This document shows, piece after piece, positions 1 to 8,783 of a stretch of DNA of 64,000 bases. Source of the DNA: Takakia lepidozioides (lineage: Eukaryota; Streptophyta; Takakiopsida; Takakiales; Takakiaceae); NCBI GenBank assembly GCA_030704615.1, contig CM060733.1:64668001-64732000 (forward strand). Reading direction: 5' to 3'. Within the stretch, counting starts at the first letter, position 1; each line of letters opens with the position of its first letter. Both the position numbers and the translations under genes were made by a program. Below the pieces are notes generated by a model, which had not been told where the DNA came from, ran no database searches, and saw only the letters and a program-made list of their open reading frames with translations.

Positions 1-340
1 TTGACCTTGTGGCTTTTGAGGTGTCCATTGGGACATTGGTCTCATTTGGATTTTTGTAATGTGATTTATAGGGCTTGTATTGCCTTGTAGTTGACTATTT
101 TCATTCTCCTTGTGGTTGATAGTATGCAGGAGGGATCCATTCTGTTTTCATGTTGGAATTTCACCATGTAATGAAGATTTTAAATCATTTAATTCACTTT
201 CATTTTAAATAATAATATTAAAAATAATACCATTAAAAAATAAATTCCAAGGCTGCAATCTCCATGTTCTTTTAAATATTAAATGAAAACTAAAAAATAA
301 AATATGAACATTAAAAATATAAATTATTTCGGAAACAATC
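1..340. other. A/T-rich flank, no gene seen
   Basis: Low-complexity A/T-rich sequence, with runs of AATATTAAAA type near 190-330. I see no open frame of note, no RNA gene and no clear repeat unit. Confidence 0.5.
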
Positions 341-860
341 TTGATGACACGTGGCATCACTCTTGCTCAAACCAGAACACGTGGCAGTATATGACACGAC
401 ATTCTTTATCCATATTTTCACCACGTGTAAAGATCCGTAGTCATATATGCTAGTCATATATTTTGTCTGTGTGCCACATGTCACATCTCAAGTGCAACAG
501 GTGTCCCGCTAACAACTCTTCATGTAGACATCCCTGTAGTCATATGAGCGAGTCATGTAGTCACCACGTGTGAAATCTGCCATAGCACATGTGTCCCGCT
601 AGCGCCTCTTCATGTAGGCATCACTGTGCAGACATGTAGTCATATGATCATGGCAAGAAGTCGTGACATGTCAAATTCGCAGTGGCGCACGTGTCCATCC
701 GTCGCCTCTCCATGTAGGCATCACTTTGCAGACATATAGTCATATGATCCCCTGACGAATGCATGACGTGTCGCTTGCGCAGTGGCGCACGTGTCCCGCT
801 GAAGCCTCTCCATGTAGGCAGCGCTCAACAGACAATATAGTTTAGTCATATAGTTGTGAC
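341..860. repeat. G-box-rich imperfect tandem repeat
   Basis: About four degenerate copies of a unit of roughly 95-105 bp start near 476, 566, 665 and 766. Each has an ACGTGT/ACATGT start, a 'catgtaggcatcac'-like block and an 'agtcatatga' block. The palindrome CACGTG (a plant G-box core) occurs at 348, 378, 422, 565, 688 and 788. The pattern resembles subterminal repeats of a DNA transposon or a degenerate minisatellite; no matching element end was found. The following 861-1190 holds no recognisable gene. Confidence 0.6.
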
Positions 861-1194
861 TGCAACCCTCTCTGCAGCAGGACTCCAGGTACCACGCAAG
901 CAGTCACGGATATGACTTGCAAAACGCAATCCTAAAGACTAGTCGCTATGACAGGGCTTTTTTCACTACAGAGTGATGTAGTCATGAATGCATATAAGAC
1001 TGAAAAAATAGTCATATGTGAAGTCATAAAAATGCTCATCTGTTGTAGTGCATATTAGTCCGGGACCTGATACATAGTATGTTGAACATAGCGGCAAAGA
1101 TTGAAAGCAAACGAAAATCATTTGGATGGGCAACCATTCAATCGCCCATTGAATGAATGGGGTTTCGTCTTCGATTATATTGGGACCTGTTACA

Positions 1195-1510
1195 TGGTAT
1201 GCCCTTTGAAGGTCTTTTTGTAGTGTCTCCTGCCTCGTAATGCGGTGTTTCTCCATGTCCACTTTATCCAATATGTTAATATTCTCCACCTGGAACAGAT
1301 CCACATATGTGTGCAGAAATCCTTAAAAAAACAAATGACCATCTCAACTTTTATAAGCCTCATCCCCAGCTTCCAGTTTTGATGGTCATTTATTTTTTTA
1401 AGTTATATACGCATGTGTGGATATGTTCTAGATGGAAGATATTAGCATTGGAAAGCACCTCATTATGAAGCAAAAGACATTACAGAAGACCTCAGCATGT
1501 TGAACATCTG
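1195..1510. repeat. Fold-back inverted repeat A
   Basis: Left arm about 1195-1350 pairs with right arm about 1374-1510 around a short loop. The inner part is clearest: 'aaatgaccatc' at the left arm end mirrors 'gatggtcattt' at the right arm start, with A/T runs and 'gatccaca'/'tgtggata' blocks also mirrored. Translations of opposite arms stay similar (EKHRITRQETLQK against GKHLIMKQKTLQK). It looks like a MITE or a rearranged repeat rather than a gene; the short open frames across it are probably incidental. Confidence 0.6.
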
Positions 1511-1789
1511 GATGAAGAACCTTGCCCGTCGTCGCTTCAAAGTTCTAGCGTTTCTGAAATGATCACATGTTTGTTGGTGGAAGCAGATCTCGTAGGCCAC
1601 ATTGATCTCGTACCCATCGAAGACTCCCGTAGGCCACACAGAACGGTTCATGTGATACATTTTCACAAATGCGATGTGATACATTTGTGAAATGGTATCA
1701 CATCAACCGGTTAATGTGGCCAATGCACGTCTTCCGCACCATGGCGGAAATGTTCGCCACTTGAAAGCACAAACACAAATAATCCGTGC

Positions 1790-2165
1790 AAACAATATCA
1801 AGAATCATATGTACTGCAAGGTGTTTCATACTGCCGATGTTCATGTAGCAGAATTATTTATGAATCGTTTTGCTACTCCCATGCTAACAACATCAGGTCC
1901 ACTGCGACTGTCATATTCCGAATTCCGTATCAGCCACCACGGACATGAAACCAAGAACTTCGCACAAAATCTCCAATTCATTCAATTTATGGTGGGCCAT
2001 GGCTGCAGCCTGCAAGCTGGCCGGGGTGGTTGATACGTCCGTTTGAACATGACAGTCTCAGAGGACGTTGGCATGGGAATAGCAAAAAGAGTACTATAGA
2101 ATTCAGCTAGAGAAACAACAATAGCATGAAACACCTTACCGTAAATATGATTGTTGACATTGGTT
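1790..2165. repeat. Fold-back inverted repeat B
   Basis: The sequence at about 1790-1940 is matched, inverted, by about 2027-2165. The peptides read outward are similar (NHMYCKVFHTADVHVAELF from plus and NHIYGKVFHAIVVSLAEF from minus). Identity looks moderate, about two thirds by eye. It lies directly between fold-backs A and C. No function recognised. Confidence 0.55.
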
Positions 2166-2314
2166 GTGACAGCTCCAATCAATAGAAAACTTGCACCATC
2201 GGTTGCGCTCCAATAGCAGTACTGGTCCCCCGAGTAAATAAAATTCCGTTGTAAATAATAAATTGCATACGCTCGAACCTCACAAATGTCATTTCAATAA
2301 AAACCGGCCGTGTA

Positions 2315-2700
2315 TTATGACACTGTTTGTAACTGCGAATGTTTCAATGTTTCTGACAGGGTACTGAGAAAATGATATATTGGATCCATAGGAGTTGGAC
2401 AACAAACGTTCCATATCTCATTTAACTGTGTGATACTACCATGAGTGGCATGGATAAAAAAGTAATAGGTGTACATGCGACCTCCGCACGTTTAAGTAGA
2501 GACCTAGTATCAAACGTTCGGAGGTCACATGTGCACCTATTACTTTCCGATCCATGCCTCTCATGGTAGTGTCGCACAGTTGAATGAGAGGAGACGTTTG
2601 TTGTCTAACTCCTACATAACTAATACATCGTTTTCTCATAACCCTATCCGAAACCTTGGAACATTACAAATATAAACAGTGAGCTAGTACACAAACCATT
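2315..2700. repeat. Fold-back inverted repeat C (long hairpin)
   Basis: A long hairpin. The inner stem cctccgcacgttt (2481-2493) pairs with aaacgttcggagg (2512-2524) around an 18-nt loop. Pairing continues outward through 'agtaataggt', 'accatgag' and 'caacaaacgt' blocks to roughly 2315 and 2700, so each arm is about 180 nt with mismatches. Shape and size suit a foldback MITE or a proto-microRNA-like small-RNA source. No coding capacity is claimed. Confidence 0.65.
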
Positions 2701-2850
2701 TATGTTGCGATGACAGGTGCCAGGGTCGAACATATGCAATGTAGTATTTACAATGGGACTTTATTTATTACATGCACGATCAAAATTGAGTTATGTCTTC
2801 ATAAAAGAACCATTGTACCGCCAGAAATGTCATATCTATAAGACTATGGT

Positions 2851-4323
2851 CTACTCCGTTCTATATACGTCTTTCGGCTCAAGCCTATTGAATGGCTTGC
2901 CCATGAACTGAAGTACTACATGGGCTAATGTGACTCTCTCATTCTTGTTGTTGTCGTACAACCTTTGTAGCATTGAATGCCAACAATCTCCCGTAAATTG
3001 GTCCTGGAACATACTTTGATCATAATGAACGCCGCCATTTATTCGTACCGCTATCTTCCCAACGGCAAAAGCCTCCGACGTCATGTCCTGGGGGGGGGGG
3101 GGGGGGGGGGGGGCGTGGCATTCGCATTGAAAACTGATGCAATATCTTTTTCCACCCACCATCTTTTCGCGAGTTCCCGGTCCAGCTTGTCTTGGTTTTC
3201 AAACTGGTACGACAAGGCTTTGCGTATGCCCAATGGGGTGGCTAAGCCCCAATCACACACCCCAATCTTGATCTCCTCGGTGTCATCTGGAAAATGCAAC
3301 AAGATGTTGTCGGGAGACAAGTCGTTGTGCATGACACCGTTCTTGTGGACAGCATCCATGATGCACACTAGTGCCCATGCAAGTTTACTGCGCACTTTCC
3401 GGAAACGAAGCAAGCGATCGCATTTCTGGAACTCTGCTTCCATTCCCATTTGTTCCAAAATCATCATGTTGTCCGAATCGTTGTCATTTTCTGTCAAGGT
3501 TCATCATGTCGCGTATTGTCCCCCTATTCCACCAGCGAGTGTAACCCTCTACCTCACGTGCATTCACAGCAAAATACGAGATAACACCTAGATGTTGGAA
3601 CTTCACTGCTAAACACTCGTCGTTATGTTGTCACAACGCCTTTTCTGGATTTTTGGACTTGGGTTTTTTTCCCGCTAGCTCCCAACGCTCCGGTATTCTA
3701 GAATCACCAACAATCCTACAGTGACGGACCTTAGCATACCCTCCTTATTTGTAAGGGCCAATCTCTACCACCTTCGCACTAGAGTTCAGGTAATAAAGAC
3801 CAGTTGTGCCTCCCCCGCCCGATGACCCCGTCTTCCAAGGGACAACCCTAGTCCGGCGATGTGAATTCTGACTTGCCGAGCAAGCCCAATACTCAACACG
3901 CCGCATTAACTCGGCTTCGGCGGAGGGCACTCGACCCTCGGTTGTTCTACCCTTCCATGTCTTCATTAGCTGCCTCAAATTCCACGTGGCATCTTTCGCC
4001 CAGCTTTGGATCCACCGATTGAACTTCGGCTTGTCCCTGTCCGCCGTCCACTTAGCCCCCGCCAAAGCGTTTGTCATTTTCCTCTCCATATTTTGCTGGA
4101 AAATCTGAAACCCCTCCTATCCATGCCTAACATAAGCACTCTCCAGCCTCATCATGTCTCTACCCTTGAAATAATCCGCTACAACTTCTTTCACCCTATC
4201 CAAGGCATCCGGTCCCGGGTAGTCTAGCTTGTTGATCTGGCTATCCCGCTTGTGCGCACGTTTTCTCTTCCTCCGCCCCCCAGACGATCCCGCCCCAAAA
4301 CTTGAATTCACAACCCCCGACAT
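2851..4323 (-). pseudogene. Protein-kinase-like gene, broken
   Basis: Reading on the minus strand from 4323, a basic, Gly/Ser-rich leader (MSGVVNSSFGAGSS...) leads to a kinase-like domain in pieces. A GGYAKV glycine-rich-loop-like motif lies near 3740 and CLAVKFQ (possible catalytic Lys) near 3610. A catalytic loop HNDLSPDN and a DWG in the DFG position (IGVCDWGLA) lie in the open stretch 3081-3497. The distal lobe (SEAFAVGKIAVRI, ERVTLAHVV) is in another frame at 2851-3090. Frames are broken near 4100 and 3740, by a stop near 3640, and by a 24-G run at 3090-3113. HxDLxxxxN and D[FW]G are established kinase signatures. Substrate and role are unknown. Without more expression evidence this is a decayed copy. 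Confidence 0.6.
3090..3113. repeat. Poly-G tract (24 G)
   Basis: Uninterrupted run of 24 G on the plus strand inside the kinase-like gene. Read on the minus strand it encodes polyproline and separates two kinase frames, so its length decides whether they join. Sequencing length error is possible. Confidence 0.9.
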
Positions 4324-4329
4324 TGTATA

Positions 4330-4978
4330 AATCTTTGCCCACTACAGGGTCCAAAACCTCAGAAAAATGGCAATGAACGCGTGTGGATGATGTCTTCGTA
4401 GTTTTCTGCAAAAAAACAGGCCGCCGGAGATCCGGAAACGGCAAAATAATGATACAATGATTGTACCGTGAACAAGTGTGTGGGACTGACCAATAGAAAA
4501 CCGACAAAACCTCCCCCCCCAAATAATCACCTTTGCACCTCCCGTTGGCAGTGCCAAGCAACGAAGTCCGAAAGGACTACAGGATGCCAAGGAACCACAC
4601 CACAAGAGGGGCAAAAGTGATCAGAAAACGAGGGGGGAATGGTTTATATAGGTGCCCTCCAGACCCCCCCCCCCCCCAAAAAAAATGGCATTATGCTTGA
4701 AAAGGCGCGACATGCCAGTGGCGCCTCGCCACGTGTCAGAGTGGCGCGACTGGCCAGTCGCACCTCGCCACGCGCACCCACATGGGAGAGGTCAAGGGTT
4801 CAAAACCACCTCCCCCATTTGTTTCATTTTTCCTGACCCGTGGCACCTTGCCACGTGGCTGGCCGAGGCGCCGCTTCATGATTGCAAATAAAAAACAAAA
4901 CGCCACACGGCGGGTCCTTGGATTTCTAAGAAAAAAAAAAACACGCGACCGCTTATTTTAAAATGTAATAAAATACAA
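4330..4978. other. Intergenic, poly-C run and GC-rich short repeats
   Basis: Contains a 14-C run at 4664-4677 and, at about 4700-4775, a partly repeated 'ggcgcgac...gccagt...cgcctcgccacg' block. Another 'ccttgccacgtggctggccgaggcgc' copy lies near 4847. No gene is supported; short open frames overlap on both strands. Confidence 0.5.
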
Positions 4979-5280
4979 GCGACCGCCAATATGGGCGGTC
5001 GCTTTCATTTAAAAATAAATAAATTACGGACGACCGCCAATATGGCGGTCGCTTCATTTAAAAATAAATAAATTACGGGCGACCGCAAATATGGGCGGTC
5101 GTTCATTTATAAATAAATAAATTACGGGCGATCGCCAATATGGGAGGTCGCTTCATTTAAAAATAAATAAATTACGGGCGACCGCCTATATGGGCGGTCG
5201 CTTCATTTAAAAATAAATAAATTACGGGCGACCGCAAATATGGGCGGTCGCTTCATTTATAAATAAATAAATTACGGGCG
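4979..5280. repeat. 50-bp hairpin tandem array (six units)
   Basis: Six units start at 4979, 5030, 5079, 5128, 5178 and 5228, with a truncated seventh at 5278; the period is about 50 bp. Each unit holds an inverted repeat GCGACCGCC-AATATG-GGCGGTCGC (9-bp stem) followed by an A/T-rich spacer of the 'ttcatttaaaaataaataaattacgg' kind. Mutations fall mainly in the loop, and a few in single stem positions. Confidence 0.9.
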
Positions 5281-5516
5281 AGCAGCACACACAAGAGGTC
5301 CTTTCAGGTTGATGGTCGGTCAAATCCTCCATCGGTCAGGACAGGTCAAGTACAATGTGGTAGGGCACCTTCTTCTTTGTGTACAAATTGGCTCTCCTGG
5401 CTAAAAAACACTCAAAAAACAATCCGCGCGTTTTTTAATGCACCTACACAAGGCAATGAGGTTACTAAGGAGGCATGGAATTTGCCAGGCTGGGATTAGC
5501 CTTACAACGTCACATT
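5281..5516. other. Short spacer, no gene seen
   Basis: Between the hairpin array and the methyltransferase-like remnant. I see no repeat or open frame worth calling. Confidence 0.4.
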
Positions 5517-6110
5517 TCATGAATGGATCACTGATGTCACTAGCAAGGGAAGGATGTCCTCCGAGTCCGAGGAATCCTCCGAGGAGTCAGTGGTTGCGAT
5601 GGCAGCCTTTGGCGGCAGTCGTTGAACCCCTTCCAGATGGGATCCCCACACGGATCTGTCCTCCTCGAAGGCAAATACGTGCCGGTCGAAAAACCAGCCA
5701 GCCCACATTGAGGCACCAGAGACAAGGGCATCCACTCATTACGCACACATGGCCCTTCAGAAATGGAGGATTTGAACATAATGAAAATTCGAAAAACAGA
5801 GTAGTACCAAAATCTGCATACCTGTCCACAGATGAGGTCGAGCACTCTGCCCTCCAGTGAGCTGCATGTCTCCATAATGGTCTGGATGAAGGGAGGGCTC
5901 CGAGTCCGTGAATACCGCAGGGGATCCATTGAAGTGAGGCTATGAGGGAGGAGTTCCGTGGTAACGTTGTTGAACATGACGTCGTAATCGATGGGGTCGC
6001 AGTTTGGGTCAACCAACAATCCATCCTTCTGGAAAGCAAAGGTCGAGTTCTCTTTCACAAAGCAGTATGCATCGAACTGCTTCGTCTGCAAACACAGTGG
6101 AAAATTATCA
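5517..6110 (-). pseudogene. Beta-class DNA methyltransferase-like gene, copy 1 (3' exons)
   Basis: Minus-strand exon from an acceptor 'gtttgcag' near 6088: FDAYCFVKENSTFAFQKDG..., then RYSRTRSPPFIQTIMETCS, EGRVLDLICG, then a probable intron, then GASMWAGWFFDRHVFAFEED and an acidic Ser/Glu tail ending near 5517. The run 'R(S)P..(I/M)QT(I/L)..(C)CS..GR(V/I)(L/V)DL' followed by G-T-G-[A]-S and 'RH...FE.D' resembles the C-terminal, SAM-binding half of N4/N6 beta-class methyltransferases (N6_N4_Mtase), in which the FxGxG-type motif follows the catalytic DPP[YW]-type motif. The motif here is degenerate (DLICG for DLFxGxG), and the acceptor before GASMW reads CTG where CAG is expected. No catalytic motif is seen nearby, so this is a decayed partial copy. 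Matches copies at 40.3-42.2 and 56.6-57.9 kb. Confidence 0.6.
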
Positions 6111-6422
6111 GAATGCGAATTTGGCACTACATTTCAAATCAGCTTAAAAAATGCCACCAGGGTTGCCAATGTGGTAATTACCATCTTCCCTTCCGAGCGA
6201 AGGCCCAATGTGTTGATGCACGGGGATTACTAGTCCGTGAGCGGCTCATGTGAGCGGGAAGATGCCAATCCGTGAGCAGAAAGATGCGCCAAAGGGTGCA
6301 TGGGCCTACAATCACGGATGATTTAGACCCGGGAGACCTATTCCCGCGGGAACAAGTGGACATGCCATGGCTTAGGGGTACATTGTGGGCCCGAAAATGG
6401 TGCATTTCTTTCTGTGGCACTT

Positions 6423-6647
6423 ATAGTCTGCACCGACTATTGGCTTGTACGTTCGTTGTTGGTTGGTTTGTTGTCACACCATGTCTCTGGCACTTATAGT
6501 CTGCACCGAGTACGTGGTTATCTGTTCCTTGTTGTTCGGTTATTTTTGCAGCCATGTCCATGGTATGTATAGTCTGCACCGACTATCTGGTTATGTAGCA
6601 TTATTGGTCAGGCATTGCGGAAATAGTTATAGTCTGCACCGACCATG
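6423..6647. repeat. Recurring palindrome ATAGTC-TGCACC-GACTAT
   Basis: The 18-bp inverted repeat occurs at 6423-6440 and 6569-6586. Near-copies lie at 6496-6513 (right arm changed to GAGTAC) and 6630-6647 (GACCAT). Spacing is 60-75 bp, with weakly similar T/G-rich sequence between. The constant part is 'tatagtctgcaccga'. Confidence 0.75.
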
Positions 6648-6960
6648 TCTTTGTTTTGATGCCAATTTCGACGTATGCAGGGTCTGCAGCTAGAGGACAA
6701 TGCTGCAATGCCGAATGTCAACATGTTAGAGGCCGTACATGCGAGCTAGCAGGCGGGCAGCGGTGTGTTAAAGGTTGACCTGTATACGGCCACCCGGAAT
6801 GACATGATGAGGGTAATTCTGCAATCATCTAATTACAACAACTACCTGAAGGGTGGTGCAAAGAGTTCCGGACCTGACCGCGAACCCAAAAAATAAAATA
6901 AAAAATGACGCCTCCTGAAGGGATGACCGCGAACAATTACTAGCGCGTGCGACATCCTGC

Positions 6961-7798
6961 TTGTCTGACCCTGCTAAAATGGCTGAAGCGGTGAGGTCCT
7001 TTGTGGATGGCACTGAGCTTTATGGTAGAAATCCAGGGCTGGAGGGTGACCTTCTCACGAGAACAACAAAACGGAAGATTGTTTTGGGCAAATTGCAAGA
7101 TGAGGAACACGTTCATTCTTGGAGGTCTGACTTAAACCTCCAAATGACACCCATGTGACCTGAAGGTACCGGTGGATTAAGAGCGAGCACAAGTACCGTG
7201 GACATGTCTATTGAAACTTTGGAGGATGAGCTTCCAGTACAGAACAAGAAGCCTATTTTGGAGACCGTGTCAGGCGGAGGTTGACGCCTTGACCAAGGTA
7301 GGATTCCGACTTGTTCCTCTAGAGGTTATGAGCAATGCGCACGGTGAATGGGACAGCCGTGCGGAAGATTGCAACAACCTTGATCCGGACACATACGCAA
7401 CAAAAAGATGGGACAGAGTCTTCCGGTGGAAGAAACGGTCAGCCCTGGCGCGAAAGAAGATCAACCTAGCACAATCTTTGAAGGCCACGGTGCAATCGTT
7501 CAAATATGTTCTCCGCCCTGGAATTGGGCGTGTGTACACATTGTGCACACCGGGATCAGCCAAAGCAGGGGAGGTGTACAATGTTTGCATCTCCAGAAAT
7601 CCAGAGTGCACCTGCCTTAACTTTGACAAAATGAAATGTGCAAAAGGACCTTACACCCACTGCAAGCACATTTACTACATTATGTTGCGCCGTTTGAAGA
7701 TGCGGGAAGACCAGGAGATGATAGATCACGCTTCTCTCACAGTAAATGAGGTCAAGGAAATTTTAGTTCGTGACCCATGTCCTTGGGTCCCATAGTGA
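6961..7798 (+). pseudogene. SWIM zinc-finger protein remnant
   Basis: The open stretch 7211-7798 ends with a SWIM-type finger, CxCx(n)CxH: CTCLNFDKMKC then YTHCKHIYYIML. It follows VYNVCISRNPE and a basic region with WDRVFRWKKRSALARKK. Upstream pieces (AEAVRSFVDGTELYGRN near 6980; SIETLEDELPVQNKKPILE near 7205) are in other frames, so the 5' half is broken. SWIM fingers are known in plant MULE transposases and in DNA- or protein-binding plant proteins; here no transposase catalytic domain is seen. Partner and role unknown. Stop codon at 7793-7795. Confidence 0.6.
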
Positions 7799-8017
7799 CC
7801 CCAGAGATATCTTGGTCTCTTCAGATCCATTTTTGTGACGCTGTAGTGCCTTGAGCAACCTTGGGACCTCATGCATGCTGAAATGCCCTTAACATTGTTT
7901 TCTAACGGATATTAAACTGCAACACGAAAAGTTTGTTTTGTCGGATCTGCCGTAGTATCACACAATGGGAATCCTGTGTTCCGTGCCGACTATATCGTGA
8001 ATGATCTCTTGGTTGGG
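7799..8017. other. Spacer, no gene seen
   Basis: About 220 bp without repeats or open frames that I can support. Confidence 0.4.
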
Positions 8018-8162
8018 ACCGAAGTCGGAGGCTCCCAGTCCAAGATTGCTCTCACATTTCTGTCATCCATTTTGATCCCATCCTGTGTAATCACATGCCC
8101 CAAGAACTCCATTTTTGTGACCCCGAATTCGCACTTTGAAGCTTTGGCATACAACTTCTACT
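8018..8162 (-). pseudogene. Ty3 pol fragment (RT/RNase H junction)
   Basis: Nearly colinear with 37077-37220 of the Ty3 element further on, in the same orientation. Both carry 'gggaccgaagtcggaggctccc' at one end and 'cgaattcgcactttg' at the other. It is a small fragment of RT coding sequence on the minus strand, without flanking LTR. Confidence 0.75.
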
Positions 8163-8420
8163 GACAGGTGCTGGCACCCTTGCTGGTGCTGGTCCTTCTG
8201 AACCTGTTGTTTTTGTGGTGGATCTTCCACCAAGTGGTGGCCCTTGAGCACTCCTTGCTTCTGGCCCCACGATATTCACAGTATTCCCAGCTTCAGTTGC
8301 ACTACTTCCCACACTCCCTGTCCCCCCAGAGCCAAATCCAGGCAGCCCGCCTGATCCCCCTGAGCCGACACCTTCGTTGGCCTGTGATCCAAGTGCTCCA
8401 CTTGATCCAGGTCCAACAGG
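8163..8420. other. Gly/Ser-coding low-complexity stretch
   Basis: On the minus strand this would encode a Gly-, Ser- and Pro-rich peptide. It lies between two Ty3 fragments of opposite orientation. The composition is suspicious of low complexity and I do not call a gene. Confidence 0.4.
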
Positions 8421-8783
8421 TTGGGATGGCAAATAAACCTACTGTCAGCAAAAGAGTGGGCCGTGGAGGAGCCACACGAGCCCCAGTTTTTGCTTTACGT
8501 AAGACAAGTGGAAGGAGACGATAGGGAGCCGAGCCCAGACTGGATCAAGGGGATCATGGAGAAATACCAGGATGTGATGCCGGAGGATTTACCAAGCGGC
8601 TTGTCACCGCGAAGAGGAGATTGAGGTGATACAGGGATCGGAGCCGCCTGCTAAGGCACCCTACCGGTTGAACCACAGAGAGTTCAGCTCAAGGATCTAA
8701 TGTCAAAGGGGTACATCAGGCCGAGTAAGTCACCTTACGGAGCCCCGGTGCTATTCGCAGACAAGAAGGATGGGACGCTCATA
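8421..8783 (+). pseudogene. Ty3 protease-RT linker and RT start fragment
   Basis: Encodes INLLSAKEWAVEEPHEPQF, then SPDWIKGIMEKYQDVMPED, then in other frames the RT start ([28 protein letters not shown]). This is the paralogue of 37620-37990 but on the opposite strand. At 8606-8616 it keeps CCG CGA AGA where the 37.8-kb copy has CCG TGA AGG. It ends abruptly at about 8783, where the ORF-X duplication starts. Confidence 0.8.

Noticed and set aside
930-1060. CACTA element end (CACTACA at 965 and TGTAGTG near 1050)
   Set aside because: The motifs are too close together and no longer inverted repeat or target duplication is seen.
2977-3591. 204-residue plus-strand open frame with polyglycine
   Set aside because: It is the shadow of the kinase-like gene on the minus strand, and its glycine run is the poly-G tract.
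8091-8432. Gly/Ser-rich minus-strand protein
   Set aside because: Low complexity, no homology recognised and lying between two Ty3 fragments.
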